Shown here: piece after piece, positions 56,923 through 64,000 of the stretch
Numbering within the stretch: position 1 is the stretch's first letter
Layout: each line of letters opens with the position of its first letter
Assembly: GCA_963712825.1 (NCBI GenBank)
Contig: CAVQJP010000017.1
Span: 41,643 to 105,642 of the forward strand
DNA from: AP-15 sp963712825
GTDB taxonomy: Bacteria > Pseudomonadota > Alphaproteobacteria > ATCC43930 > CGMCC-115725
DNA: 64,000 nucleotides
Reading direction: 5' to 3'
The notes under the pieces: generated by a model
Told to the model about the DNA's origin: nothing
Database searches by the model: none
What the model saw: the letters and a program-made list of their open reading frames with translations, nothing else
Made by a program: the position numbers and the translations under genes

Positions 56923-57262
56923 CGAATAGCCGCCAGGTATCGGCTATCGGCCGGACCAGTTTCATCGGCTGGCCCGGAAACGGCGGAAATCTCTCCCGCT
57001 CATAGTCCTTCGCACAGGCGATCACGGCGGATGAGGGAATCTCGTTTTGAGCCGCCCGGTAGAGTGCGCCGGCGAGGAGGAACCCGCCGTAGCTCTTTCC
57101 CTGTTGCCGCCGATCGACTGCGAGCCAGGCCGAAGTGGGAAGCGTGGCTACCGACAATTCAACCCCCGCAGTCTGGACTGAAATCTTGAGATCCACCGCA
57201 GCCTCGCACAGACATCTCACCCGCGCGAAGCAGACTACGACACCCTGCTGATCGGCCAACAA
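56912..57262 (-). pseudogene. GNAT acetyltransferase remnant (toxin type)
   Basis: LPTSAWLAVDRRQQGKSYGG FLLAGALYRAAQNEIPSSAV IACAKDYERERF and FPGQPMKLVRPIADTW match the acetyl-CoA loop and C-terminus of DUF1778-linked GNAT toxins. The QGKSYGG loop replaces the usual QGxGxG and part of the fold is missing. No antitoxin gene is left beside it. Confidence 0.5.
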
Positions 57263-57264
57263 AA

Positions 57265-58038
57265 CTAATGCTTACGCTTAAATCGGTCTTCGACCGTGGG
57301 AAGCGACTGGCTCGCGATGAGCCGCTTGCTCCGGCGCCGCTTCATGCGCCGCCGTTCTTCCCAATGCATTCCGAGGCAGAGGTAGATAAGCGCTGCGCGC
57401 ACGAGCTTCAGCAGCCGAAGCGTGCGTGCCTCAAGATCCGAGCGCGAGATCGAATAGGCAACCGTGTCGACGAACAAATCGCCTGCGGCGTCCTGGCGCC
57501 CCGCCGGGCCGCCCATCAGCTCGTGGACCTTCACATAGCGGTGCTCGAGGTGGATGCGCAGTTCGTGCAAAGCGCGAGCGTCCGGATCGGCCACATCGGC
57601 AAAAGCCTCTTCGAAGAGATCTTTACTGACCCAGTAGAGGCCCCGGAAGGGGAGGTTTTTCGATGCGGCAAGCGCGGCAAGAATCCCGCGCGGCCCCTTC
57701 CGCTTCTTCGGGCGCCACACTGCCCGAAAGGAGACATCCTGATCAGCGTGTCCGAGCGCCATGTATTGATTTAGGAAGAAAGCAATCTTGTCGAACAACG
57801 AATACGCGGTCCGATAAGCCGCTCGAAATCTTTTCGGCACCGAGTCCATAGCTCGGATAGTCGAGGGTGTTAATCAAGAGGACACCGTTGTCCGATAGAT
57901 GCGCAGGGTCATCCTGAATGCCCTCGAAGAACGTCCACCGCGCTGATACGAACTCTTGTTTCAGCTGATTGAAATAGCCGATCAGCGTCGGCGGCTCCCC
58001 GAGTTTCGTTACGAATGATGGAAGCACCAATGGATCAT
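57265..58038 (-). pseudogene. LA2681-like HEPN protein, frameshifted and cut by IS3 element
   Basis: HDPLVLPSFVTKLGEPPTLI, GYFNQLKQEFVSARWTFFEG and HLSDNGVLLINTLDYPSYGL GAEK continue, after a frame change near 57850, as RFRAAYRTAYSLFDKIAFFL NQYMALGHADQDVSFRAVW, RGLYWVSKDLFEEAF and ALHELRIHLEHRYVKVHEL. The RxxxxH-like RIHLEH motif is the expected HEPN RNase site. The start of the gene is lost: the IS3-family element begins within 10 bases of HDP. Confidence 0.65.
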
Positions 58039-58045
58039 GTGCTGA

Positions 58046-58068
58046 ACCGCGCCGGGTTTGCCGGAGGC
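58046..58068 (+). repeat. IS3 element inverted repeat, orfB side
   Basis: 23 bases beginning ACCGCGCCGGGTTTGCC; identical to the complement of the other end at 59342-59364. Confidence 0.85.
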
Positions 58069-58081
58069 CGTTTGGTTTGAG

Positions 58082-58988
58082 TCACGCCACCATGGCGCGC
58101 TCATTGGCCTGGGCATAATAACGTGCTTCCGCTTCTGCGGGCGGGATATTTCCGATCGGTTCGAGCAGGCGCCGATTGTTGAACCAGTCGACCCATTCGA
58201 GGGTGGCGAATTCCACCGTCTGGGCACTGCGCCACGGGCCGCGGCGGTGGATCACCTCGGCTTTGAACAGACCGTTGATGGTTTCGGCGAGCGCGTTGTC
58301 GTAGCTGTCGCCGACGCTGCCGACGGATGGCTTGATCCCAGCCTCAAGCAGGCGCTCGCTGTAGCGGATCGAGACGTACTGCACACCGCGATCGCTGTGA
58401 TGCACGAGACCGCCCTTTCGTACCGGGCGTCGGTCACACAGCGCCTGCTCGAGCGCGTCGAGCACGAAGCCCGCTCGGGCGGAGGGCGACACCCGCCAGC
58501 CGACGATGCGCCGGGCAAAGACGTCGATGACGAAGGCGACGTAGGACGAAGCCCTGCCAGGTGGCGACGTAGGTGAAGTCCGACACCCACAACACATTGG
58601 GCGCCGGCGCACGGAACTGCCGGTTAACTCGGTCGAGCGGGCACGGCGCTGAGCGGTCGCTATGGGTGGTCCTCACCGTTCTGCCGCGCACCGCGCCTGC
58701 CAGCCCCATGCGCTTCATCAGCCGCGCCACCCGACAGCGCGGCGCTGCGATGGCCTCACGCCGGAGTTGCCGCCAGACCTTGCGCACGCCATAGACCTGG
58801 AAGTTCGCGTCCCAGACCCGCCTGATGTCCGCCTGCAAGGCGCTATCTCGCCGCTCCCGCGCGGATCGCTTGCCCGGATCGGCACGCTTGGCCAAGTGCG
58901 CATGGTAGGTGCTCGGGGCGATCGGCAGAACCCGGCAGATCGGCTCGACCCCGTAGACAGCGCGATGATCATCGATGAATGCGATCAT
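58082..58988 (-). pseudogene. IS3-family transposase orfB, frameshifted
   Basis: MIAFIDDHRAVYGVEPICRV LPIAPSTYHAH, QVYGVRKVWRQLRREAIAAP and NVLWVSDFTYVATWQG (first catalytic Asp). A frame change near 58560 follows, then YVAFVIDVFARRIVGWRVSP, LVHHSDRGVQYVSIRYSERL (second Asp), SYDNALAETINGLFKAEVIH (Glu region) and WVDWFNNRRLLEPIGNIPPA EAE. All integrase-core residues are present but split over two frames, so the IS is probably inactive. Confidence 0.9.
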
Positions 58989-59317
58989 GGCTTGGATCGG
59001 CGGTCGAGCTCCGCCATCGCAAAATACGCCGACGCCTTGCGCAGGATCTCATTGGCCTGGCGCAGTTCGCGCACCTCGCGTTCCAAGGTCTTGATCCGCT
59101 CACGGTCGTCGCTGGTCGGACCAGCCCGCAACCCCTGGTCGCGCTCCGCCTGGCGCACCCAGCCGCGCAACGTCTCCCCTGTGCAGCCAATCTTGGCCGC
59201 AATCGAGCCGATCGCAGCCCATTGCGAGGCGTGATCCGCCCCATGCTCCAACACCATTCGCACCGCGCGCGAACGGACCTCAGCCGAATAGCGGTTTGAC
59301 GTTTTCGATTTCTCCAT
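58985..59317 (-). CDS. IS3-family transposase orfA
   Basis: 110 residues: RYSAEVRSRAVRMVLEHGAD, IAAKIGCTGETLRGWVRQAE (helix-turn-helix) and RIKTLEREVRELRQANEILR KASAYFA (leucine-zipper-like end). It overlaps orfB by four bases, the usual programmed -1 frameshift layout of IS3 elements. Confidence 0.92.
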   Translation of the reverse strand: MEKSKTSNRYSAEVRSRAVRMVLEHGADHASQWAAIGSIAAKIGCTGETLRGWVRQAERDQGLRAGPTSDDRERIKTLEREVRELRQANEILRKASAYFAMAELDRRSKP

Positions 59318-59364
59318 AGCTCCAACCTCTCAAGGTTCAGAGCCTCCGGCAAACCCGGCGCGGT

Positions 59365-61970
59365 CCACTGGTTGATCGGTCCGCGCGTCTTGGCGAGAGG
59401 AGTGGCGAGTTCATATGTTTTCGCATCACGTTGGGCCCGGAAAGCACGCTGCCAGCGCAACGACCTTTTGCCCTCGTCATGCACGAACGCGGCGAACGCC
59501 AGCGCTTCGGCAGCAATATCGGAAAGGCTAACCTTCGCGGCAATTTTCCGCGCTTTCTGCTCAGCCCAGCTTTGATGCTCGCCAAGCTCCTGCGGCCGGG
59601 AAACTGAGCGGGCATCCTCCGATTGTGCGGTACTCTTGTAATGCTCGACGACAAGCCACTCCTCCGGATCACCGTTGCCATCGCTACGAAGCACAAAATC
59701 GTCCTCGAATCGCCAATCGTGCTCCTTGCTCTCGTACTCCTCGGGTGTTACCCGTCGTACGCGAAGTCCGGCCTCTTTGCGCCAGGCATCACATGTGTCC
59801 GCTGTCGCAAAGGCATTATCTGCTTTCGGGTCGAGCATGCCGCCCAGCAGACCGCCGAAGCGGACATCCACGACCAGAACCTGTTCGGCGAGGGCCTTGA
59901 ACAATTCCTCCTTGGCGCCGCCTTTGCGCTGCTCTGCCAAGTCGTGGATGGTAGATCGCCCCGCATAGCTGCCGTCGGATGAAAGTATAAAGACGGCGAT
60001 ATCATTGCTACGCAACGTTTTCGCCTGTGATGCGGCAGGCTGCACCTGGGCTTGCGCTGCACCGCCAGCTTCGGTGGCTGAAGTTTCTGTGGCGACACCT
60101 TCCGTTTGCTCGCCGGGGGCGTTCGTTTTGTGTCTGAGCAACACCTTGGCACGGTCTTGCAGCCAGTCGGCCACGCGATACGTTTCCGTCTCAAGCTTTT
60201 CGCTCTCGTGCGGCGGCGCCGCCTCGAAGAATGCCTCAACTTCTTTCTTCTCGGCGGACGTTCGCGGCCAATCGGCAACGCCCTCGCGCACTGGCAAATG
60301 GGTGCGCCAGATGACAGTGGTCTGATAATCGTCCTCCACCCAGCCACGTAGCCAGGGTGCCACTTTGGGCCGGCCAGTGTGTTTTTCGAGCGAGGTCATC
60401 GCCCACGCATCGACCTGCGCGCGCGTCAGCGCCGGGTGCAAGGGATCGGGCGTTGTCGCCTCGTCGATTTTTCTCCGCAACGCTTCGTTGGTCTCGGCGC
60501 GTAACCTCAGCTCGCGCAATGCGCTGGGGCTTGCATCCTTCCCGTCTTCGGAGTTCAGAAGCTCTTGAAGGACCGCAAGCGAATTAAAACCGACCGCTTG
60601 GCGCATTTCCTGATTCGTCGGCGCATCAGGTTTCTTTGGCTTCGGCTCATCACCGTATACAACTGTAATCAGCGCATTCCCTCGGCCGCGCCGGTTCACG
60701 CGTCCCAGCCGCTGCACCATCCGCTCCCAGGAAACGAGATCGCAAACCATGTGGTCGGCGTCGAGATCGATGCCCACCTCGCCCGCGGATGTCGCAACCA
60801 GGAATGCTGGTTTCGCCGATGGCGCCGAGCCTGCGAGAAAGCCATGATTTTCCAGCCAAGTCTTTGCATCTTCGCGCTCCTTGATGCGCCGAGCGCCGAT
60901 GAACAGTTCAGTATCGGCCTTTGGATCGGATGCTTTTTTGTCGGGCGCAGCGAACTTGTCGAGACTGGCCTTCACCTTTTCCGCGATCTCGCGGCTATCG
61001 CAGTAGACAAGGCATCGGATAGGCTTGCGGCCATCCTCCGAAAGCATCCATGCCTGTCGTGACAGAGCCTCGGCGAGTGCATCCTTGTCGCCATCAATGT
61101 TGACGAAGCGGAGAGCCTTTTTCGCAGAGAGGCGGTCTTCGACGATCGTGTCGGATATATCACCGTCTTCGAGACGAAACACGCTCGTCGCTGTGCCTGC
61201 ACTCGACGTTGGTTTGGCGCGCCCCGTAGCCGACAGGGACAACAACTTGAATGGCGGAACAATGCCGATATCGCGGTCGGCACGGGAACCGAATTCCTTC
61301 GTTCCGCTTACGACCGCCAAAGCAATGCCTCGAATGGTGGAACAAGATGCGCTTCGTCGAGAACGATCAGCGTATCCGCGCCGAGCAGGCCCGCATGATA
61401 AGGCCGCATCTTGCGCGAAACGCCGTAGCCCTCGAACAGAAGCCGCGAGCCGATCATGTCGACCGTGCCGACAATAATTGCCGGTGATGCAGGCTCGTCG
61501 AGCCAATCGCGGTTGTCGACATGCGCGCCGCGCAGCGTCGAGATCGGAAGCTTTTCCCGGCCTCGATCGCACAGACTCTCCTTCAACGGACGAAGTATGG
61601 CGAACGCCTTCTCCCTTTCGTCGGGCGCGAGCTCCTTGAGATGTTCGGCTTTGGATTCCGGCGCGTCATTGCAGTCCAATGCATCGCACAGTTTCTCGGC
61701 TTCGGCCGTCGCCTGATCGACAACAGCGCGCCGGTCCACGATGTAGGCCAATCGGCGCGGAATGGTTTTAAGCGCGTCTTCCTCCGCGAAGGCGCGCGCC
61801 AGGAGCCAGATCGCCATGACGGAGGTTTTGCCAAGCCCCGTCGGCAAATCCAGAGCGGCCGGAATCTCGCCATTGATAAGCTCACCGAACAGCCGATTCT
61901 GCCACCGCATCGGCGAATGGCCGGTCAAGCAGAAAAAGTTATCCGGGAACGATTGCGAGACGGCGCTCAT
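59365..61970 (-). pseudogene. cas3: cas3 of a type I-G (I-U) CRISPR system, frameshifted and 3'-truncated
   Basis: The helicase starts MSAVSQSFPDNFFCLTGHSP, with Walker A ALDLPTGLGKTSVMAIWLLA and DEAH box LIVLDEAHLVPPFEALL. A frame change near 61320 follows, then PPFKLLSLSATGRA, VATSAGEVGIDLDADHMVCD and the Arg-finger motif MVQRLGRVNRRGRGNALITV. The HD nuclease is at the C-terminus (AAFVHDEGKRSLRWQRAFRA ... LAKTRGPINQ), an order typical of the I-G subtype. The IS3 element cuts it after GPINQ. No other cas gene and no repeat array were found. Confidence 0.82.
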
Positions 61971-62185
61971 ACTCGAGAGCCGCTCGAATCGCGGCCAGCG
62001 GTCTGCGCCAACCTTTTCGGGGCTGGAAAACGCTTTCCAGAAACTATCTCGGAGATGCGGCCCTGGTTCACCTCGAAAGCCGCAGCAATCTTGTGCTGGG
62101 TCTCGCCCCGTAACCGACGATGCCATATCTCGATCGCATCGTTTAGCGTGAGATGCCGAGAGGTAGCATTTGCGCGCATACCCAT
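61967..62185 (-). CDS. small helix-turn-helix protein overlapping the cas3 start
   Basis: 72 residues: LTLNDAIEIWHRRLRGETQH KIAAAFEVNQGRISEIVSGK RFPAPKRLA is a clear HTH of the kind seen in short phage- or island-encoded DNA-binding proteins. Its stop overlaps the cas3 ATG (ATGA), so cas3 was translationally coupled to it. Whether it regulates the CRISPR locus is unknown; the pairing is worth noting because I-G loci usually do not start this way. Confidence 0.7.
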   Translation of the reverse strand: MGMRANATSRHLTLNDAIEIWHRRLRGETQHKIAAAFEVNQGRISEIVSGKRFPAPKRLAQTAGRDSSGSRV

Positions 62186-62509
62186 CTCCTGATTGCTACC
62201 GGCTCAATTTACCGAAAGCGGATCGCCTGGTTGCTACGCCAAAAGACACAAACTCGATTTTTCTTGACCATCATGCTGTTGGTGTGAAAATACGCGAGTC
62301 GGGCGGAAGCTTTCTCGCATCCGAGGCGCGTGCGCCTCGGCCTCATTGAAGCGTGTCATTTGGAGTAGCACGTTCAAAGAGATCGCCCAATTCGCCCGAC
62401 TCCCAGTCCTCCAGCTCTCACCAAGCCCGCCACGGCGCAACCTAACATTCCTTGAAGTGTCCGTCGATTAGCCGTACAAAATACGGACGTTCCGGATGCA
62501 GCTCACGGT
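62186..62509. other. divergent intergenic region, no gene seen
   Basis: Between the HTH-cas3 pair (minus) and the toxin-antitoxin pair (plus), about 320 bases. It should carry promoters in both directions; no operator or repeat was recognised. Confidence 0.45.
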
Positions 62510-62809
62510 ATGCGCGGCATGTCAGGAAAAGCCACGACCAAGGCACGAGATGCGCGGCTGGAGGCGCGGGTCTCCCGCGACCAGAAGGCGCTGTTCCAGC
62601 GGGCTGCCGAACTGCAGGGGCGCACGCTGACGGATTTCGTGATCGCCAGTGTGCATGACGCGGCCGTGCGCGTCATCGAGGAAACCCAGACGATCCGGCT
62701 GAGCGCCGTCGACAGCCGGGTCTTCGCGGAGGCGCTCCTCAATCCGCGAGAGCCGAACGCCCGGCTCAAAGCGGCCGCGCAACGATATCTCAAGCTGATC
62801 AGTGCTTGA
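62510..62809 (+). CDS. DUF1778 antitoxin (TacA-like, ribbon-helix-helix)
   Basis: 99 residues from ATG 62510, or 96 from ATG 62519, which begins MSGKATTKARDARLEARVSR. RDARLEARVSRDQKALFQRA AELQGRTLTDFVIASVHDAA is the RHH DNA-binding part; SAVDSRVFAEALLNPREPNA RLKAAAQRY is the toxin-wrapping tail. It neutralises the GNAT toxin encoded directly after and should repress its own promoter. Intact. Confidence 0.9.
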   Translation: MRGMSGKATTKARDARLEARVSRDQKALFQRAAELQGRTLTDFVIASVHDAAVRVIEETQTIRLSAVDSRVFAEALLNPREPNARLKAAAQRYLKLISA

Positions 62810-63322
62810 GTGGCGTCCACTGCGCCGGCTCTGCGTATCGAGCCTTTATCGGATCAGCACCATCGAGAGAGTTTCGCCAGCGGCGTTGAGCCGCTAGCCA
62901 GGTATCTGCGACAGCAGGCGGGACAAGACGCAAGGCGCCGGGTCGCCTCGTGCTTCGTGCTGGTCAGCGACGGCGGTCATGTTTCACTCGGCTATTACAC
63001 GCTTGCGGCAACCAGCATCGCTGTTGCCGAATTGCCCGAGCCGCTTGCGAAGCGACTGCCACGCTATCCGGTCGTATCGGCGACGCTGATGGGACGGTTG
63101 GCGGTCGATGCGGGCCATCAAGGGCGTGGACTCGGCGAGTTCATGCTCCTCGACGCCTTTAGCCGCGTGCTGCGGAACGAGATCGCGTCCTATGCTTTCG
63201 TGGTCGACGCCAAGGACGACAAAGCAGCACGGTTCTATCAACGCTACCGCTTCAGATTTCTCGTCGAGGGGGGCCAAAGGCTGTTCCTCCCCATGGCCGA
63301 AATCGCCAAATTGTTTTCGTAG
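62810..63322 (+). CDS. GNAT-family toxin (TacT-like tRNA acetyltransferase)
   Basis: 170 residues. GTG start immediately after the antitoxin stop. Acetyl-CoA loop MGRLAVDAGHQGRGLGEFML LDAF, EIASYAFVVDAKDDKAARFY QRYRF, and the catalytic Tyr region in FYQRYRF. Such toxins acetylate aminoacyl-tRNA and stop translation. The pair is complete and probably functional, unlike most genes around it. Confidence 0.9.
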   Translation: MASTAPALRIEPLSDQHHRESFASGVEPLARYLRQQAGQDARRRVASCFVLVSDGGHVSLGYYTLAATSIAVAELPEPLAKRLPRYPVVSATLMGRLAVDAGHQGRGLGEFMLLDAFSRVLRNEIASYAFVVDAKDDKAARFYQRYRFRFLVEGGQRLFLPMAEIAKLFS

Positions 63323-63429
63323 CATTCTGAAGATGGCGTCCAGCGCTCGTCAGAAAAATGTAGACGTATTTCTGACAGACCGGCACCAGAGGGTCTCTTG
63401 CCGGAGACGCACTGCTTGTTCTAGAGCGT

Positions 63430-63700
63430 TCAGCTTTTGACAGAAGCGTACCCGGCGTTTGCGAAGTAGTTCTCGCATTCGTCGGGTTTGACGGTGGTGA
63501 CGAGGTAGCCGATGTGTCGCCATGTGTCCTCGATCGTTCGCTTCTGGGCCTTGCGCATGCTATGCTTGATCTTGGCGAAGGCCTGCTCGATCGGATTGAG
63601 GTCGGGGAGTATGGCGGCAGGTACCAGAGCCTTGCGCCGGCTGCCTTGATCAGGTTGCGGAGCGCCATCGACTTGTGGGAGCCGAGATTGTCCATGACGC
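63430..63700 (-). pseudogene. IS630-family transposase 3' remnant
   Basis: MDNLGSHKSMALRNLIKAAG ARLWYLPPYSP carries the second catalytic Asp. A lost C in a C run near 63612 shifts the frame to DLNPIEQAFAKIKHSMRKAQ, with the Glu in NPIEQAF, and KPDECENYFANAGYASVKS ends the protein. The 5' half is replaced by integrase-like sequence. Confidence 0.8.
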
Positions 63701-63817
63701 GGTGGGGCTGCTCCGCAGATAGAGCCCGCCGCCGTCCGCGAGCAAAGTTGTCTTGCCGGCCGATCCCGCTGCCTTCCGCACTTTGCCCGGCGACAACCGC
63801 TGCGTTTGCCTCGCCAT
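63701..63817 (-). pseudogene. integrase N-terminal remnant (DUF4102-type arm domain)
   Basis: MARQTQRLSPGKVRKAAGSA and LADGGGLYLRS match the arm-binding start of P4-type tyrosine integrases. Homology ends at the IS630 remnant. It may be the opposite end of the island whose other integrase scrap is near 54.8 kb, but they need not come from one gene. Confidence 0.5.
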
Positions 63818-64000
63818 CCCAACTCTCCGCACCGCCATTCTATACCATAGGCTGTAAGATGATTATCAGCACGTCGCGAGCGCATGTCAGCGGATGGCTG
63901 CAGACGACACAACCTCGAAATAGGTGCTTTTCTGAAGGTTATGTAGCGGCTTAGCCGATGTTGGGGGATGATGGCGGACGCTGGGGGGAGCGGAAGAGGC

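Larger units (their letters stand above)
58043..59366 (-). mobile_element. IS3-family insertion sequence
   Basis: A perfect 23-bp inverted repeat (ACCGCGCCGGG... at 58046-58068 and its complement at 59342-59364) bounds overlapping orfA and orfB on the minus strand. The likely tips are TG/CA at 58043 and 59366. The flanking bases do not form a target duplication, and each flank is a different broken gene (HEPN, cas3). Adjacent DNA was therefore probably deleted after insertion. Confidence 0.88.

Noticed and set aside
59365..64000. A CRISPR array near cas3
   Set aside because: No 28-37 base repeat with regular spacing was found on reading either side of cas3; it may lie outside the window or be deleted.

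Overview
The base composition (high G+C), a Bradyrhizobium/Acetobacteraceae-like gene style, ALA synthase (hemA), PpsR-type regulation and a purple-bacterial photosynthesis gene cluster (PGC) point to an alphaproteobacterium that is, or descends from, an anoxygenic phototroph. The genus cannot be settled from the sequence alone.

Region 1 (about 1-22.9 kb) is a heavily eroded PGC. In order it holds the bchI 3' end, bchD, bchO, an alpha/beta hydrolase, the crtI 5' part, an inverted crtD piece, the bchC 3' end, bchX, bchY, bchZ with an internal deletion, pufB, pufA, the pufL 5' end, a second bchP-like scrap, bchP, ppsR, an inserted transposon-like element (13.0-16.4 kb), a bchH internal piece, the bchL 3' end, bchM, lhaA, the acsF 3' end, puhE, a CobW-like GTPase and hemA copy 1. 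Only pufB, bchM and perhaps pufA read as undamaged. pufM, pufC, puhA, bchB, bchN, bchF, bchG, crtB and the 5' or 3' parts of many genes are missing. The lesions include homopolymer indels, a dinucleotide expansion, a 23-bp tandem duplication, a nonsense codon, several deletion junctions and a 449-bp inversion inside bchD.

Region 2 (about 23-44.7 kb) is mostly intact chromosomal DNA. It holds a second, full-length hemA in an operon-like row with an aldo/keto reductase and a 3-hydroxyisobutyrate-dehydrogenase-like enzyme, an RND efflux permease and adaptor pair, and a row of aquaporin, HD-domain protein and catalase. It also holds a PEP-CTERM protein, a di-heme cytochrome c peroxidase, an FN3-domain lipoprotein-like protein, a cytochrome b561, an orphan RND adaptor and an ECF sigma factor. 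Remnants of fdhF/ydeP, fdhD, mbfA, wrbA and a third hemA lie between them. These long intact frames argue that the damage in region 1 is not simply poor base calling.

Region 3 (44.7-52.5 kb) is a signalling block: a winged-helix regulator, a FixJ-type regulator, a PAS/GAF histidine kinase, a receiver-only protein, a MEDS sensor protein and a second histidine kinase. The two kinases share a near-duplicate C-terminal half, and a remnant of a second receiver gene follows.

Region 4 (52.5-64 kb) is an accessory, defence-like island in which nearly everything is broken. It contains an AbiV-like gene with an early stop, an intact HNH endonuclease, a frameshifted Cys-rich hypothetical, a GNAT remnant, an LA2681-type HEPN gene cut by an IS3-family element, and a type I-G (I-U) cas3 truncated by the same element. 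A small HTH gene overlaps the cas3 start, and an intact DUF1778-GNAT toxin-antitoxin pair, an IS630 remnant and integrase scraps complete it. No CRISPR array and no rRNA gene were found; one tRNA-like fold lies inside the transposon-like element.
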